From Rhipidocladum racemiflorum (taxonomy: Eukaryota; Streptophyta; Magnoliopsida; Poales; Poaceae), in contig CM070580.1 of NCBI GenBank assembly GCA_036346355.1, forward strand, positions 24,853,374 through 24,917,373: DNA of 64,000 nucleotides. Direction: 5' to 3'. The notes beneath the pieces were generated by a model. It was not told where the DNA came from. It searched no databases and saw nothing but the letters and a program-made list of their open reading frames with translations. Numbering within the stretch: position 1 is the first letter of the stretch; the number at the start of each line of letters is the position of its first letter. Of this stretch, positions 22,785 through 34,749 are shown one piece after another. The translations under genes and the position numbers were made by a program.

Positions 22785-22897
22785 CCGCTCATGAACAGAC
22801 GACGTTTTAGATTTTACACTTTAATCGAGGCATGTATAAAAATGACCAAGACGTTCTTCTTCATTAGCTCATTTATTGCTCTTAGATTATGTGTGTT
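22785..22897. repeat. Left half of a TIR element split by the solo LTR
   Basis: Starts near CTCCGCTCATGAACAG and includes GACGTTTTAGATTTTACACTTTAATCGAGGCA, a pattern of common grass MITE-like repeats. It resumes after the LTR at 23591 with TATTCTATTCCACAATAATAAATAAT. Confidence 0.45.
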
Positions 22898-23590
22898 TGT
22901 TTGCATCAAAATTTGACAAGGCTAATCTTATGGAGATCGGTTTTGATAAGGGATATATCGGTTATAGCAAGTTGATACCGTTTCCGACTGGAAGGCCGCG
23001 ATTCAAAGAAAACTGAGTCCGATACGTGTAGGATAAGAGATTGAGTCGGCTACGATCGGACTAAACATGATAAGGAGAGGTTGAGACCAATACAGGTAAT
23101 TGAAGAGACCGAGGAGGATACGTTCAGGCCAAGTGCTATATAAGAGGACCAGAGGCGAGAAGGAAAAACGCCCAGAGCCAACCCACAAACACGCTTTATT
23201 TTTTCCTTATTTTCCTGTCAACTAGGAGTAGTCTTTTAGTTTTAGAATCTTTCCTCTGTAATTCGTTTTTTATTAATAAAGTTGCGCATCGCCGATTGTT
23301 GATTTTACCGATTACGCCCAGGTTCGATTTGCTTTGTGTTGTTGCACATCGCCTCTCAAAGCCGATCTACCTTTACCCCTTGGATTAGTCTTAATTGGCT
23401 AATCTAGTTATCACCTTATCGGTCTATAGCCGATCGGGGTCAAGCCGATAATTTCGTTATCGGCTGGTTGTGCTTACAAATTCATTACCTTGTCGATTGC
23501 AGGTCAAATCGACCGGCATGCTCTGCAAACACGGCGTTTGTCTTGTGTGTTTGAGGCTAGAAACCCTACTTCACATTTTTAGCGCGAACA
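22898..23590 (+). mobile_element. Solo LTR (693 bp), gypsy, same family as 5020-5731 and 20422-21114
   Basis: The ends are TGTTTGCATCAAAATTTG and TAGCGCGAACA with an exact GTGTT duplication on each side (22893-22897 and 23591-23595). It is oriented opposite to the other members. It has no internal region, so it most likely arose by recombination between two LTRs. TTATTAATAAAGTTGCGCATC at 23269-23289 contains a possible polyadenylation signal of the LTR. Confidence 0.9.
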
Positions 23591-23830
23591 GTGTTATTCT
23601 ATTCCACAATAATAAATAATATTAGAAATAATAAATGATAGAGGTATGCAAAAGAAAAAACATTTAAAAGTTGTCTCAAAATTGTAGAACGATATGTATT
23701 TAGAACAAAATTTGAAAGCTACAATGACATGTGTTCAAAACCAGGTGAAGCATCTCTAAATACTATATTTAATACATACATATAGACAATATTAAATAAA
23801 TCTAGATATTTATTATAGATGTAAAAAATA
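23591..23830. repeat. Right half of the TIR element and adjacent AT-rich repeat
   Basis: Continues 22785-22897. From about 23755 it has CTAAATACTATATTTAATACATACATA and ATATCACACTAATTTTTG, also present in the MITE at 30632-30891, so a relative of that family abuts here. Confidence 0.4.
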
Positions 23831-23949
23831 TCACACTAATTTTTGAAATACATCTATGTGCAGTGCGCTGGGACCGATGATACACTGTAGTGCTCGGCGA
23901 AAAATCTGGAGGTTCCTTTCTCCCGACCCGACAGCTGTAAGAAAAGGGC

Positions 23950-24240
23950 GTTATACTGTGAGGGCATGTACAGTGGTATAGACGGCAACTGTCTATAATG
24001 CATCTCCACATCATTTACAGACAGCACTAAAAACAACTCATACAATGGGTCGTCTATATAGTAGTCTGTAATGATTTCTCATACAACTAATAGACTGTCT
24101 ATACAATGGTACAAACAGTCTAAAACTGTCTATAAGACCGTCTATTCATAAATTGACGACTACTCTATCTCCCCTTCTCTTTCTTCCACCTTATAAAAAA
24201 TCTTACATGGCGTCTCTTACGTGGCATATCAAGGACAGTC
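23950..24240. repeat. Degenerate MITE-like repeat
   Basis: Repeated TAGACTGTCTATA / TAGACGGC / GACCGTCTATTC words in both orientations across about 250 bp, starting near GGGCATGTACAGTGGTATAGAC. Clean ends and a target duplication were not found. Confidence 0.35.
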
Positions 24241-24297
24241 TGCACCATGGCGTGGATAAGAAAAGAACAAGATATACCCATTTCCGAATAAGCCTAA

Positions 24298-24565
24298 GGG
24301 GCTGTTTGGTTTGAGGCCAAATTTGCCAAGCCATGCCATGCCAAAATTTGGATAGCCAAATTTTGGTGGCCAAAGTTTGGCCAACTTTTGGCTAGAAAAT
24401 GAACTAGGAAAATTTGGCTAGCCAATGGAGAAAAGAATCTAGCCAAAATTTGGTTGCAAACCAAATGCTTGCCAAATTTGGTCAACACTACCAAAATTTG
24501 GTCAACACTACCAAAATTTGGCATGACAAGCATTGGCAACAAATGGATACAAACCAAACAGCCCC
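24298..24565. mobile_element. Tourist-like MITE (268 bp)
   Basis: Terminal inverted repeats GGGGCTGTTTGGTTTG and CAAACCAAACAGCCCC are flanked by TAA on both sides (24295-24297 and 24566-24568), the PIF/Harbinger target size. The body is rich in CCAAATTTTGG words and has one in-place tandem doubling of AAATTTGGTCAACACTACC near 24475-24513. Confidence 0.85.
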
Positions 24566-25155
24566 TAACTATTTTTCTCACGAAGCCTGAATCGAGATGC
24601 TAACTGTATGGGCCTAGCGGTCGGAAGAATATTCAATTTCGCATTCGCTAATAGGCCTAATCGCTCATGTTTCGTAATTGGGTCAGCCCATCCTCATGGA
24701 CAGCCTCGTTTCTTCCTTCACTCTTGTCGTGTTGTTGTATAGCTGTATAATTGTGTTGTCGTGAGTTTTTTTATTTATTTTTATTAATAACCCTCCACGT
24801 AACATAATTTCAAATCTAACACATTTAATCACACTAAATAACAATACCATACCCGTCATCACAGCGGTGGCCAAACTTTGCCAAGCCACTGTCACTATGT
24901 ACTGCTTACTGCTAGACCTACGTACCCATAGTGTTGGAGGTGTTATTTGCTAGGTGTGGTTAAAAGGGGTAGATCTGAAATTAAGCTGTACAAAGGATTA
25001 CTATAAAAATAAATTTAATATATTTAAACAATAAAAATCATTCTATTTTTATACCCTTTTCTTTCTCTAAATCCAAAGCGTTTCTTAATATAAAAACATT
25101 TTTAAAGTAAAAGGAAAAAATGAGAAGGATGCTCATAACAATATAGTTAGAATTA

Positions 25156-25436
25156 GACCCCGTTTGGCAACTTGGAACCGAGCTGTTTCTACTAGAATCT
25201 GAGAGAAACCCAGCCAAACAGGCTAAAACTCGGAACGATTCTCCTCAGAACGTTTCTTCTTTTTCCACGTCGTGGATGAATCACCCTCAACCCCGTTTCT
25301 ACTAGTTTCTACTAGAATCTAGAACTGTACCAAACGGTTTCCAGACAATGATTCTGATTCTACCTAAAACGTTTTTACCAAAAATCTGGAACCATTTCCG
25401 TTTCTACTAGAATTTGGAACCGTACCAAACGGGGCC
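25156..25436. mobile_element. Tourist-like MITE, copy 1 of 2 (281 bp)
   Basis: The ends GACCCCGTTTGG and CCAAACGGGGCC are flanked by TTA (25153-25155 and 25437-25439). The body repeats TTTCTACTAGAATCTGGAAC-type words. The reverse complement of the whole element matches 37403-37682. Confidence 0.85.
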
Positions 25437-25578
25437 TTAGTGTGTGTATTTATATAATAGACACAAACTTTCCAAATAGTGCCACAAAAATGTGCATTTT
25501 TATAAAAAGGATGTCTTTTCACAAAATAATGCATACGTTTCCACAAACTTCCACGGTTTCTACTAAAAATGTCCAATC

Positions 25579-25690
25579 TGTTATGATATAGATAGAATCA
25601 CTATCCTTGTATGGAAGGACTCTATCCATTGGTGGGTGAATCCGATTTGATTTCTAGGGATTTTTCTTCTATATATTGGGTATTGCGCCT
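25579..25690 (+). repeat. Copia LTR fragment
   Basis: Begins TGTTATGATATAGATAGAATC, the reverse complement of the ends of the LTR at 51911-52150 and the solo LTR at 57447-57684, and continues to CTATATATTGGGTATTGCGCC. Matching sequence stops near 25690, so the fragment is truncated. Confidence 0.6.
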
Positions 25691-26976
25691 TTATAATTGC
25701 TTATGTGGATCCAAAATCTGAAGTATGCAGCAGAGTACTCATGATACTCATAAATGAAGTGTCAAAAGGATGAAAGCAAATGAGATCAAACCAATACCAC
25801 TAAAATTATATCAATTAATTTGAGTGTGATGAGTCATCATAAGGTGGTGTAAAGTGATGGTTTGAAGGTTATAAAAAGTGACTTGATATCTCCTGTTACA
25901 GATGAGGTAATATCCCACTACATGACATCTCTGATAGCAAATAAGTGAATTGAAAATGCAGTGAGTCGAGCATCGGCAGAGCTCTAAGCCCTTATTGTGA
26001 TAAGAGCATAAAAGGCAGCATGTATAGATCACTGTTGATGATAAATGAAACTTACCCTTCTGAGTTCATTAGAACCACGGAGGAGAGGTAGAATAGTACC
26101 TAAAAGATGGTATCTACCTAGAGATCAAGTGGATCATGATGAATCACTCAATTACTAGTTGAATGCACCTGCAATGATTGTATAGGAAGGTTAATAGTAA
26201 TTACCATCGTGTGCTAAGAATAACATTGGTGATATAATCCTTGAAATGGATTAAGACCCATCTAGACCAAGTATTGGAACATGTGATTTCATACTTATAT
26301 CTTGCAAATTATGTCAATTGGACATACATATGTGTTGGCAAGATATAGTGCTAAACCATGATATGGTATTGGGCACAACCTCAAAGAAAAGAGATAAGAT
26401 TGTAAAGTACATAAGACACTTAAAAGCAGTAGTATGATTCATGAATTGTATTCGTGATTGTTTGCCAGTACTATACAGTGCATTCACACACCAAAGGGTA
26501 TGAGATAAACGATCTTATATACTCTTAAAGTTATTTGAAGGAATTGATGACATGGGTGGTCATTTGGACTTTGGCAAAAATAAGTAATCTCCAAAATGCC
26601 AAGTCATAGACTGGATATACATTTAGGTGGTATAACCATGAATAGGTCTATTGGATAAACATTAGTTGTAAATCTTGATAAAAACCACCAAGAGTTAGTT
26701 GTAATGACTAAAGCCTCGTATGATTAAAAGACTGGAGTGATTATCCAGCAATGTTGAGGTATGCAACTAATACCCCCGTAGTCCAAGGAGAGGACATGAA
26801 TACTTGTATTGCACGAGATTAAGTATGTGGTACGCGAAAGAGTAAATATGAGAAAGAATATAGCTCAATGATTATGCACACTCATGATTCCTATAAGAAC
26901 AGTGAGATATGAATTTAGCATAATGAAACTTGTGATTGTCTGTTGAATATATTCATGAAATCTTTGACCACATCTA
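25691..26976. other. Unassigned AT-rich sequence
   Basis: No open frame of note and no inverted or long direct repeats found by eye. It follows directly on the LTR fragment and may be decayed internal retrotransposon sequence, but no motif proves that. Confidence 0.35.
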
Positions 26977-26985
26977 TAGGATGTA

Positions 26986-27740
26986 GGAAATTTTTGTATC
27001 TGATATAATATATAACTTGTATTCACGAAATGATACAATACTTTTGCGTATTTACAGAAAACACAGTGATACTTGGCTTTAGAAATCTCATTTTTGAAAA
27101 CCCAGAATTTCAGAACCCGATTTCGCCATACCCGGAATTTGAAAAATCAATTTTCACATATTTGAATTTTGAAAATCCCGGTATGCCATACCCAGTTTTT
27201 GAAAACCGGTTAAGCCATACCTGGATTTTCAAAATCCGGGTATGGGGGCCATACGGAATTTGAAAAAACCGATTCCGGGTATGTACACCACATCGTAGAG
27301 TCAAAACTTCGAGGTATGCCATCCAAATCACAAGTCATATTATTGAACAGGTTTCTTTCTGATTTTAGTAGCATGTATCGCACAGGATTGAAAATATAAT
27401 CTCTTCTCTCTTGTTTGGCTACAGGCGATTGCTACCACAGTGTCCCATACCCGGTTTTTCAAATTCTGGGTATGGCTCTCATACCCGGATTTTGAAAATC
27501 CGGTTATGGCTTAACCGGTTTTTCAAAAACCCGATATGGCATACCTGGATTTTCAAAATCCAAATACGCGAAAATCGATTTTTCAAATTCTAGGTATGGC
27601 GAAATCGGGTTCTGAATTTCCAGGTATTCAAAAATGAGATTTCAAAAACTGGGTATCACTGTGTTTTCTGTAAATACGCAAAAGTATTGTATCATTTTGT
27701 GAATACGAGTTATATATTGTATCAAATACAAAAATTTCCG
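26986..27740. mobile_element. Mutator-type foldback element (755 bp)
   Basis: The left arm from GGAAATTTTTGTATC and the right arm ending ACAAAAATTTCC are inverted copies for roughly 300 bp each, including GATACAATACTTTTGCGTATTTAC and its complement. The loop is about 140 bp (near 27290-27430). The 9-bp sequence TAGGATGTA flanks both sides (26977-26985 and 27741-27749), as for Mutator insertions. The inner arms are built from short units such as CATACCCGGAATTTGAAAA in alternating orientation. The transcript would form a very long hairpin. No transposase is encoded. Confidence 0.85.
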
Positions 27741-27749
27741 TAGGATGTA

Positions 27750-29700
27750 TCTAAGACAATGGTACGAGAAGACATCAATGGTTGTTGTCTTGGGGGAAAC
27801 GGGCATCAATTCTCGTACGGGCCAGGCTGAGAACGTACAACAACCAAACAGCCCCTAAGCCTTAACATAAGTGAAATATGGAAAGGCCAGACTAAATGTT
27901 TATCTCCCATGTGGAGGAGGAGATTAATCACTTTACTAAACGTTTATGCAAAGATATACCACTTGATCATTTTGATGTTGGATATCAAAATTGTGGGATT
28001 GTGAAAGAGACAATCAAATCTAAGAGAATTAATGTTGTACTATTTTTTTCTTTAGTTGAATTTTGTCCCCCTGGGTTTTCTCAATTTATGGTTTTTAATT
28101 AGGCAACATATGTAATGACAAGAACATGAGTTATATACTCTTTTCTCCAGTCTATTTTTTCCTACTTTGTTTTTCGGAAGGAGATTTTAATAAGGCATGA
28201 GCATAGCGTTGGGTAAGTACTTTCCTAGGGAAGGTGTTGTCGAATATTTTAATCTCATATATATGAGTGGACACTTTACTAAATGGATTTCTGTGAGTTT
28301 GCTAAAGGAGTTCACAGGAGTTTCCTAATAAGAACTAAGAGTTCTAGTAAATTACTTTAAGTCCTTACTTAGTTTGGGGGGGTGGGGGAGCCCCTCCTCC
28401 CCACTACATAAATGAGGGTATAAGACACATTATACACACAACAAAAATATCAATAAAGAGAAAAGACATAGATCTATATTTATTATATCTGCGACCTAAC
28501 TACACAGCAAGCACGACACGGCTGCGTGCGAGAAAATTCCACACGGAGTCACGGACAGAATCAAATTACTAGCAAGTAGAAAGCTCGCCGTCCCACGCTT
28601 CCGACATTGAAATTCTGATGTGAAAACCGGCTAGACCTTTGAAAAAACTAGGAATTAATGCTCTGGCCTAAATACGGAGGATGCAATTCAAAGTTGGAGG
28701 AAAAGGGAAGCTTCAGTGACAATGACCAGACCTTACCAGGGCTGGAAGAAAGGTCAAAAAAACGTACAATAGGATGCGATCTTACGTGTCTCCCTTATGT
28801 ATTCGTCCTTTCCCATGCGAGAAAAGGTCAAAAAAAAAAAAAGGAGTCGTCACAAGCAATCACTCTCCGAATTCAGAAACACGAGTTCTTGCGGTGACGG
28901 TGAGATGAAAAGATTGAGATCGATCTACACAGCCCGTGGTATTCTCGGAGCTCCGAAACGACCTGCGTTAATCCTTACAGCACAGCATCACGAAGAACAT
29001 GTCGAAGAAAAAAAGAAAGAGAGACAGAGAGGGTGCAGTCAAAGGAGAGCTGCTTCTCTTTTGCGAACGCCTTTCTTAGCATACCAGCGGTATTCGTTTG
29101 CAGAATATGAAATGGTCGGCCCGATCCTTAAAGCTACCTTAAAAACGGCCCGATCCTTAAACGCGCACGTCATCCTGATAAGGGGAAAAGGAAGGAACTA
29201 TGAAATCGGCAGTCAAGTCAATGCCCGATAAAAAATATGGGAAAATATTCAAAGCGTGGGTGGTGGCAACGTCCTTCAATTTGAGTATTTGACAAGAATC
29301 ACCTCCACTGCCGTGCTTAGAATTTTGGTGCACTATTTTGCGAGGTGCTTCTACGCTTCTTTTTTTTTTTTTTTTTTTCATACTGTCTGTTGCTCTGTTG
29401 CAGCGAACAGCAGCCACAAGCTAGGAAGATTTTGCAAGAGCAGGAGAGGAGCATCAAATTGAATCAGAATTCAGGCCAATTGTGACAAATGACAAGAACC
29501 CACTTGGATCCCACTAAGAACAACAACTGCCGCCATTCCAACTCCAAGTTTACGCACACAACCAAGTAGTGACAACGACGCAGCCTTTCCAAGTGCCGAA
29601 AACGATCGGCCTCTCTCTCGAGCCATCAGAAAATAAAACATTTACGAATTTGTTTGCTGACTGATTTCCATAATCATTAGCACCTTATATATATGCCAAA
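27750..29700. other. Intergenic sequence downstream of the desaturase gene
   Basis: No gene supported. A partial AACCAAACAGCCCC MITE end occurs near 27843, a run of G and C at 28376-28403 precedes CACTACATAAATGAGGG (possible old LTR), and long T runs lie near 29360. The plus-strand frame at 28797-29231 (144 codons) is rich in Lys/Arg from A-rich DNA and shows no domain. Confidence 0.4.
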
Positions 29701-30060
29701 GAAGAGCATCTCCATTTTGTATTATCAGGTTCATGTCACAGTCAAGACAGCTGAAACATCAGGGGCACAGTGGTCGTGCACATAATAAGAGAGAATGCCA
29801 TCAGTGAGTCCATTTTTCACTCTTTACTGTAATATCTCGTCCAAAGAATCACATGTTTGTTACATCAGAGGTGACCTCCGTCCGCAGTCATCGGAAAGAA
29901 CTACATCTGTGCTCTTTTACAGTGAAAATACTTCGCAACTTACATTCTAGCTTCATAGTGTGCATGGACTCAGCAATCCAAGGTCTCAAGAGGCTGGACA
30001 GGTGTTAAGGCACAGCCTGCTGAGAAATTGAAGAATAAGCTATAGGCTAATGTTTTGTGG
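29700..30060 (-). other. Probable 3' UTR of the desaturase gene
   Basis: AT-rich sequence after the TGA (30061-30063), with no other feature. No single polyadenylation signal is decisive. The extent is inferred from usual plant UTR lengths. Confidence 0.4.
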
Positions 30061-33000
30061 TCAATCAGAGCTCTGTACAGAAGTACTCGTCTTTGAGTCA
30101 GTTTGGTAGTAGACTACATCTCCGGTATCGCTAACATAACGGTCGCTTTTTAAGCTTCGCGCTAGCACCCCAAGCAGGTGGAATGGGAGAGGAGCTGACT
30201 TCTCTGGTTCTTTGTAGTACTTGCCAATCACGGGTTTTGCTGCCACAGTCTGCAGGTTAGATCCAAACCAACATGGATTAGTAGGGTGGCCTCTAGCAAA
30301 AGACGCATTAAAAAGGCAAGAACATGGGATGGACTCTTACGGCCTCAACAAGATGGTAATGTGGGATTTGAGGAAAAAGATGATGAATAACATGAGTTCC
30401 GATGTCATGGTGGATGTTGTTGATCCACCCGTAGTCCCGATCAAGTGTTGTTAGTCCTCCACGCAGATAGCTCCATTCCTAATAGAGCAAAAGACAGCAT
30501 GATCTCAATAGGGAACCAAACTAGGATCATAAGTAATTATAAATGAAAAACATTTAACAACCTAAAGAAGTGGTATAAAGTATTTAATAGGCTGAGGTAG
30601 TATTCTACTCAGGTAGGTGGCAAAAAAACTACTCCCTTTGTCCAAGTTTATAGAGCATATTTTCTCTTGCACACAGACCATGAATGTATTGAAAGTGACT
30701 AGGCTACCCCTAATTATTATCTCTAAGCACTATATTTAATGCATGCATAGTAAAGAATATAATGCAAAGCTGAATATTTATTGTGGGTATAAAGGGAACA
30801 TCACACTAATTTTGTAATGTAATATGAAATAAGCCCTATATTCGTGGACAAGATCACTAAAAAATACGCCTTATAAACTTGGACAAAGGAGTACTTGTTT
30901 GATCTGTAGCATCCTCCACTAGCATTTTACTCTGAAAGGCGACAAAAAACACTAGATATTTGGTTTTTTACATCCACCACGAGAATTTCACTGATTTGAT
31001 GTTTCATTCCTTGGTTATGGTTGGAAGTAAAGGTCGAAGGACGCATTCGGCATTTAGGCATAAAGTGGTTCCGTATCTTAAATAACTGCCTGTGTCTGCC
31101 ACACATGTATATACCAGCAACACAAAGATTGGCTATAAAAGCTGCAGTCAAGTAGATACGCACTACCACAGGTTATTTCCAAGAGAAGTAAAAAAAAGAA
31201 AGTGATGCACGTTTAATATCTGTTGGCAGGATGTGCCCTACTGATCTTCCATTTGGTAAGAAAATATGAAATTATGCTTCTGCTATTTGCCAGTTTTTCC
31301 CTGGTACTAAGTACTAACCATCAATTTACCTATTTTCTTTGATGGTAAGACATAGATTTTGCTTAGGCCCTGTTTGGATGAGGAGTAATTCCTTGTAGGT
31401 TTTAGGATTTAGTTCAGGTTTGAACTAGATCCTAAAACTTTCAATGAAATACCCTAATGCAAACACCCCATAGTTTTTACATGGTATGTAAAACAATGAA
31501 CCTAATGTTCTGTCGTTCAGGAAACAAAAATGGACCATGACCTGGGCACCTAGCTGTTGAACACTACGCGGTCATCCTGAGACATGGACAAATTGCAAAT
31601 CTGCTTCATTAATCATGATATTTACCTTTCCACGGTACCAGGGAAGCTTGTCTTCATGGCCATGATGGTGCAAGTATGTGACAAAGTCCAGCCACATAAC
31701 AAAAATCTGCATAAGGGTTCACCAAAAGTAACCACATAAATTCTCCACCACCACCCATTCTGCCTATGACCTAACTAAATTATCATTTTGCCGAAAAATG
31801 GGCTTGTAATGAAAGACCCGTCGCTCTTACCAAGTATGGGACAGCATAGAGCTTTAGCATCTTTTGCGGCCCCATCACAAAGGTCAGACCAGCGAGAACC
31901 CCAACCATGGCCAGCCAGGATGCTGTTGATGTTAGCACATCCTTCTTCTCGTTGGGTTGGAACAAATCGCTGTTCGGGTTGAAGTGTGAGCCTGACTTCC
32001 CTGGACTCCTCGCAAACTGCGCACACACACACACACACGAACCCCCAAAGCAGGAATTTAGCATCACAATACAAAACAAGAACCACCAATTAACATGTCA
32101 TGGTCTTAATCAGAAAGCACTTTGCCTCACCAAGTATAACGGGAATGCGAGCATGGGAAACGGCATGGTGAACCGCAACTTCCGTGTCATATTGTCCAGG
32201 CTATTGTACAGCCTCTGGGGTAGCTGCAAATTATCACAATTCAAGAGACCATCAAGCACAATTCACCAACATGTTGCATTCCTCATGAACCCGCCCAAAA
32301 ACAAAGACCTACCGGGTGCCAGGACTCATCCTTCTCGACATGGCCATGGTTCTGGTGGTGCGTCCTGTGGCTAATCCTCCTGCAATTACATTCAAAGATG
32401 GAGCCTTTCTTAGCATCAGCAACAATTCGCAACAAAAAAAGAAAAGCGTGAGAAACAGAACAGGCACTCATCGCACCAGCCGTGGTATGGGACAAGAATG
32501 GAGGAGTGGAGTATGTGGCCGACCACGCTGTTCAGCTTAGCGTTGCTTGAGAAGCTCCCGTGTCCACTGCAAACACCAAACAGCCGTACAGGGAAGAGTC
32601 AAAGACCCCGGCTTTAAGCTAAAATCCGAAATCCAATCTTTGGCATGGTGGCCGAGCCGTACCAGTCGTGTCCGAGGACGAAGAGCGCCCAGAACATGGT
32701 GCCCTGCGCGGCCCAGTAGAGCGGCCAGACAAGCCAGCTGTCGACGCGAGCGGCGGCGGCGGCGAGGCCGAGCACGACCACGACGTCGCGTAGCACGTAG
32801 CTCATGGACCGCCAGGGGTCCTTCACCCAGCAGTGCTTCGGGATGGCCGCGCGGATCTCCGCCAGCCCGAACGGCGGCGGCGCCCCGCGGTCGAACTCCG
32901 CCTCCGCCGCTGCTCCGTTGGCCGCCAAAGAGCTCACGGCCTCCTTCTCCTCCTTTCCTTGGGAAGAGCTCCTTTTATCTTCCTCCACGGCGGAGGCGAG

Positions 33001-33171
33001 GCGGGTGGGCGCGGAGACGCGGAGCGCCCAGTCGCGGTGGATGGAGACGGCCGCGGGGCGGCGCGGCCCGGCGGCGAGGTGCGGAGGCGACGACAGCGCA
33101 ATGGCGCCACCGGGGCTGCGCAGGCGGAGCGGCGTGAGGCCGCAGCACTCGGAGAGGGCAAGCCGGGCCAT
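30061..33171 (-). CDS. FAD7/FAD8: Plastid omega-3 fatty acid desaturase (FAD7/FAD8 type)
   Basis: Converts 18:2 and 16:2 acyl groups of plastid membrane lipids to 18:3 and 16:3 in the chloroplast envelope, normally with ferredoxin as electron donor. Eight exons, all GT-AG: 33171-32663, 32566-32477, 32379-32313, 32223-32131, 32016-31831, 31706-31626, 30478-30341, 30249-30061 (1353 nt, 450 residues). Exons 2-7 are 90, 67, 93, 186, 81 and 138 nt, which I believe is the usual pattern of plant omega-3 desaturase genes. Histidine boxes: HDCGH 168-172 (split between exons 1 and 2), HRTHH 204-208, HVIHH 371-375. The N-terminal stretch of about 70 residues is Arg/Ser/Ala-rich, fitting a plastid transit peptide; the tail GDVVYYQTD is typical of plastid members rather than FAD3. 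The start at 33171 (MARLALSECC) was preferred over an upstream in-frame ATG at 33321, which would add an Arg/His-rich stretch. FAD7 and FAD8 cannot be told apart here. Confidence 0.95.
30632..30891. mobile_element. Stowaway-like MITE (260 bp) in intron 7 of the desaturase
   Basis: Inverted ends CTCCCTTTGTCCAAGTTTATA and TATAAACTTGGACAAAGGAG, with TA outside each end. It lies in the 1147-bp intron between exons 7 and 8, which is much longer than the other introns. Splice sites are unaffected. Related sequence occurs near 23755-23830 and 38515-38690. Confidence 0.85.
31372..31472. repeat. Short MITE-like piece in intron 7
   Basis: GGCCCTGTTTGGATGAGGAG at the left and GCAAACACCCC at the right resemble the ends of grass TIR elements, preceded by TTA. 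The right duplication is not clear. It adds about 100 bp to the same intron as the Stowaway element. Confidence 0.45.
32021..32038. repeat. CA microsatellite in intron 4
   Basis: About nine CA units next to the acceptor of exon 5 (minus strand: a GT run shortly before TTTGCGAGG). Length variation so near the splice acceptor is possible. Confidence 0.8.
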
Positions 33172-34489
33172 TGGGCGACGGCGCCTCCGGGAGCAGTGGG
33201 ACGGATTGGCTAGTCTACCAGCACCACCACAGCCGCACGCACGGGATCTTTTGCGTTCGGGGGGTGGATGGAGCAAGATGTGTTGGTGGTCGAGATTGGC
33301 TAAGGCGAGGCTTTTATGCATGCGAGAAGAGAAGATCGCGAGCGCCGCGTAGCGCGCGTTCGTGCGCGCTGGTGAACCGGAGTGGGAGGGGAGGTGCGCG
33401 TCGGCGTTGGACCGGACGCGGCGTGGTGGACTCTCAGACCGCGAGTCCAGCGACGTGTAGTTGGCACGTGTGAACTGCTGTGTTTTGGACTCCGACGCTG
33501 TTCTGCTTTAATTTGTGTTTGACTTGTTTAGGTTAGTTGTAGTTTGGTAATGCTAGGAATTAGTCGTTCTAAATATGCTTTGAACGCAAGAGATAAATCA
33601 AATCATGCTGATGCGTGTTTATCACTACTAAGTGTGTTCAAACTTAATTGCAACAGTGAGGTCAAGTCAAATCCATCCAAAGATCCACTCGACTCGTCCA
33701 GCATAGGAGCTCGACTGCTCGAGCTACCGCCGCTGCCATGCGCCCTTCGTCGACGCTGGTCCTCCGTCACCCTCCAGATTGCCTCATCAACAATCAAGAT
33801 TGTCGATTGACCAGATTCTTTAGTAAGCACATTGTTTTAGGCAATTGCTTCTCTAAATAGCTAATTATAATTCAGAATCTACGTAATTAAAATCTGTCCC
33901 AAACAGAACCTAAAATCTCTTGATTGTTGCTCGGTGAGCAGGCAATGGGTCAATGACCTAAGACTGGAACAGTGATGTAGCGGTTAGATGACGTGGCTCA
34001 ACAATCTAAGCCTCAACGACGATTCGTGTTAGCAGAAGAAAACACCTACAAATAACAAGAACACCGCCATTTTTAACTGCGCTCATTTGCCCCCTAAAAT
34101 TACAGCCCACAATGTTCATGATTCACAAAGAATATTTATTTTGGCATGCGTCCACATCCATGATTTCGTTGGTACACTTGATCTGATCAACACAACACAC
34201 GCTTCTCCAATCCTCCCTCGTGGAGACAAGTCAATGGTCACTCACAACTCATCAGCGTCTAATAATAATGTGTTCATACGCCCGAAGAAATCCACACAAA
34301 GTCACAATCAGCAGCACATAAACTTCTCTCTTTTTTATTTTTTAAGGAATAAGGAGCATGGGGCTCTCACGTGTCATCGTAAACAAGTCAAAGAAATTCG
34401 TGTATATTTTTGAAACTTTCAGTTTTAAATATATATTCATCTATAATAATTCAAATGAAATATATACCTTTAAAAAAATTTGGAATTCA

Positions 34490-34490
<1 letters not shown>
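33172..34490. promoter_or_regulatory. Upstream region of the desaturase gene
   Basis: GC-rich to about 33460 (leader and core promoter, inferred), then AT-rich. No transcription start element can be fixed with confidence. No other gene is seen. Confidence 0.4.

Positions 34491-34492
<2 letters not shown>

Positions 34493-34544
<52 letters not shown>
34493..34544. repeat. TA microsatellite, about 50 bp
   Basis: Nearly pure alternating AT. Such tracts are often unstable and hard to assemble. Confidence 0.95.
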
Positions 34545-34545
<1 letters not shown>

Positions 34546-34749
34546 CATGTGATCTAAATTCGTTCAAATTTTTGAATTCGAGTACCACAATCAAACTATC
34601 GTAGAAAAAGAAACTCTAGTTTGAATTTTAGTTCAAACTTGTTTGAACTAGTTAGTAAACTAGTTAAAGTTAACATCAAAAAAATTTCAACCCTAACCGC
34701 TCGCCTCATGGGCCTATTGGGTCGCCATGAAGAGTAGTACGCCAGTTGG

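Noticed and set aside
27030..27593. Repetitive frames with NPEFQNP / FENP-like repeats in both directions
   Set aside because: They are translations of the foldback arms, mirrored on both strands, and not a repeat protein.
28797..29231. 144-codon plus-strand frame
   Set aside because: Lys/Arg-rich from A-rich DNA, with no domain, no plausible promoter and no splice sites. Likely chance.
32614..33321. Upstream ATG at 33321 as the desaturase start
   Set aside because: Would add 50 residues rich in Arg, His and Pro before MARL. The 33171 start gives a normal transit peptide and family length.
32547..33473. Several long plus-strand and alternative minus-strand open frames, up to 196 codons
   Set aside because: They overlap the GC-rich first exon of the desaturase in other frames. 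Their Arg/Pro/Ala-rich translations show no domain, and the true exon has clear family motifs and splice sites.
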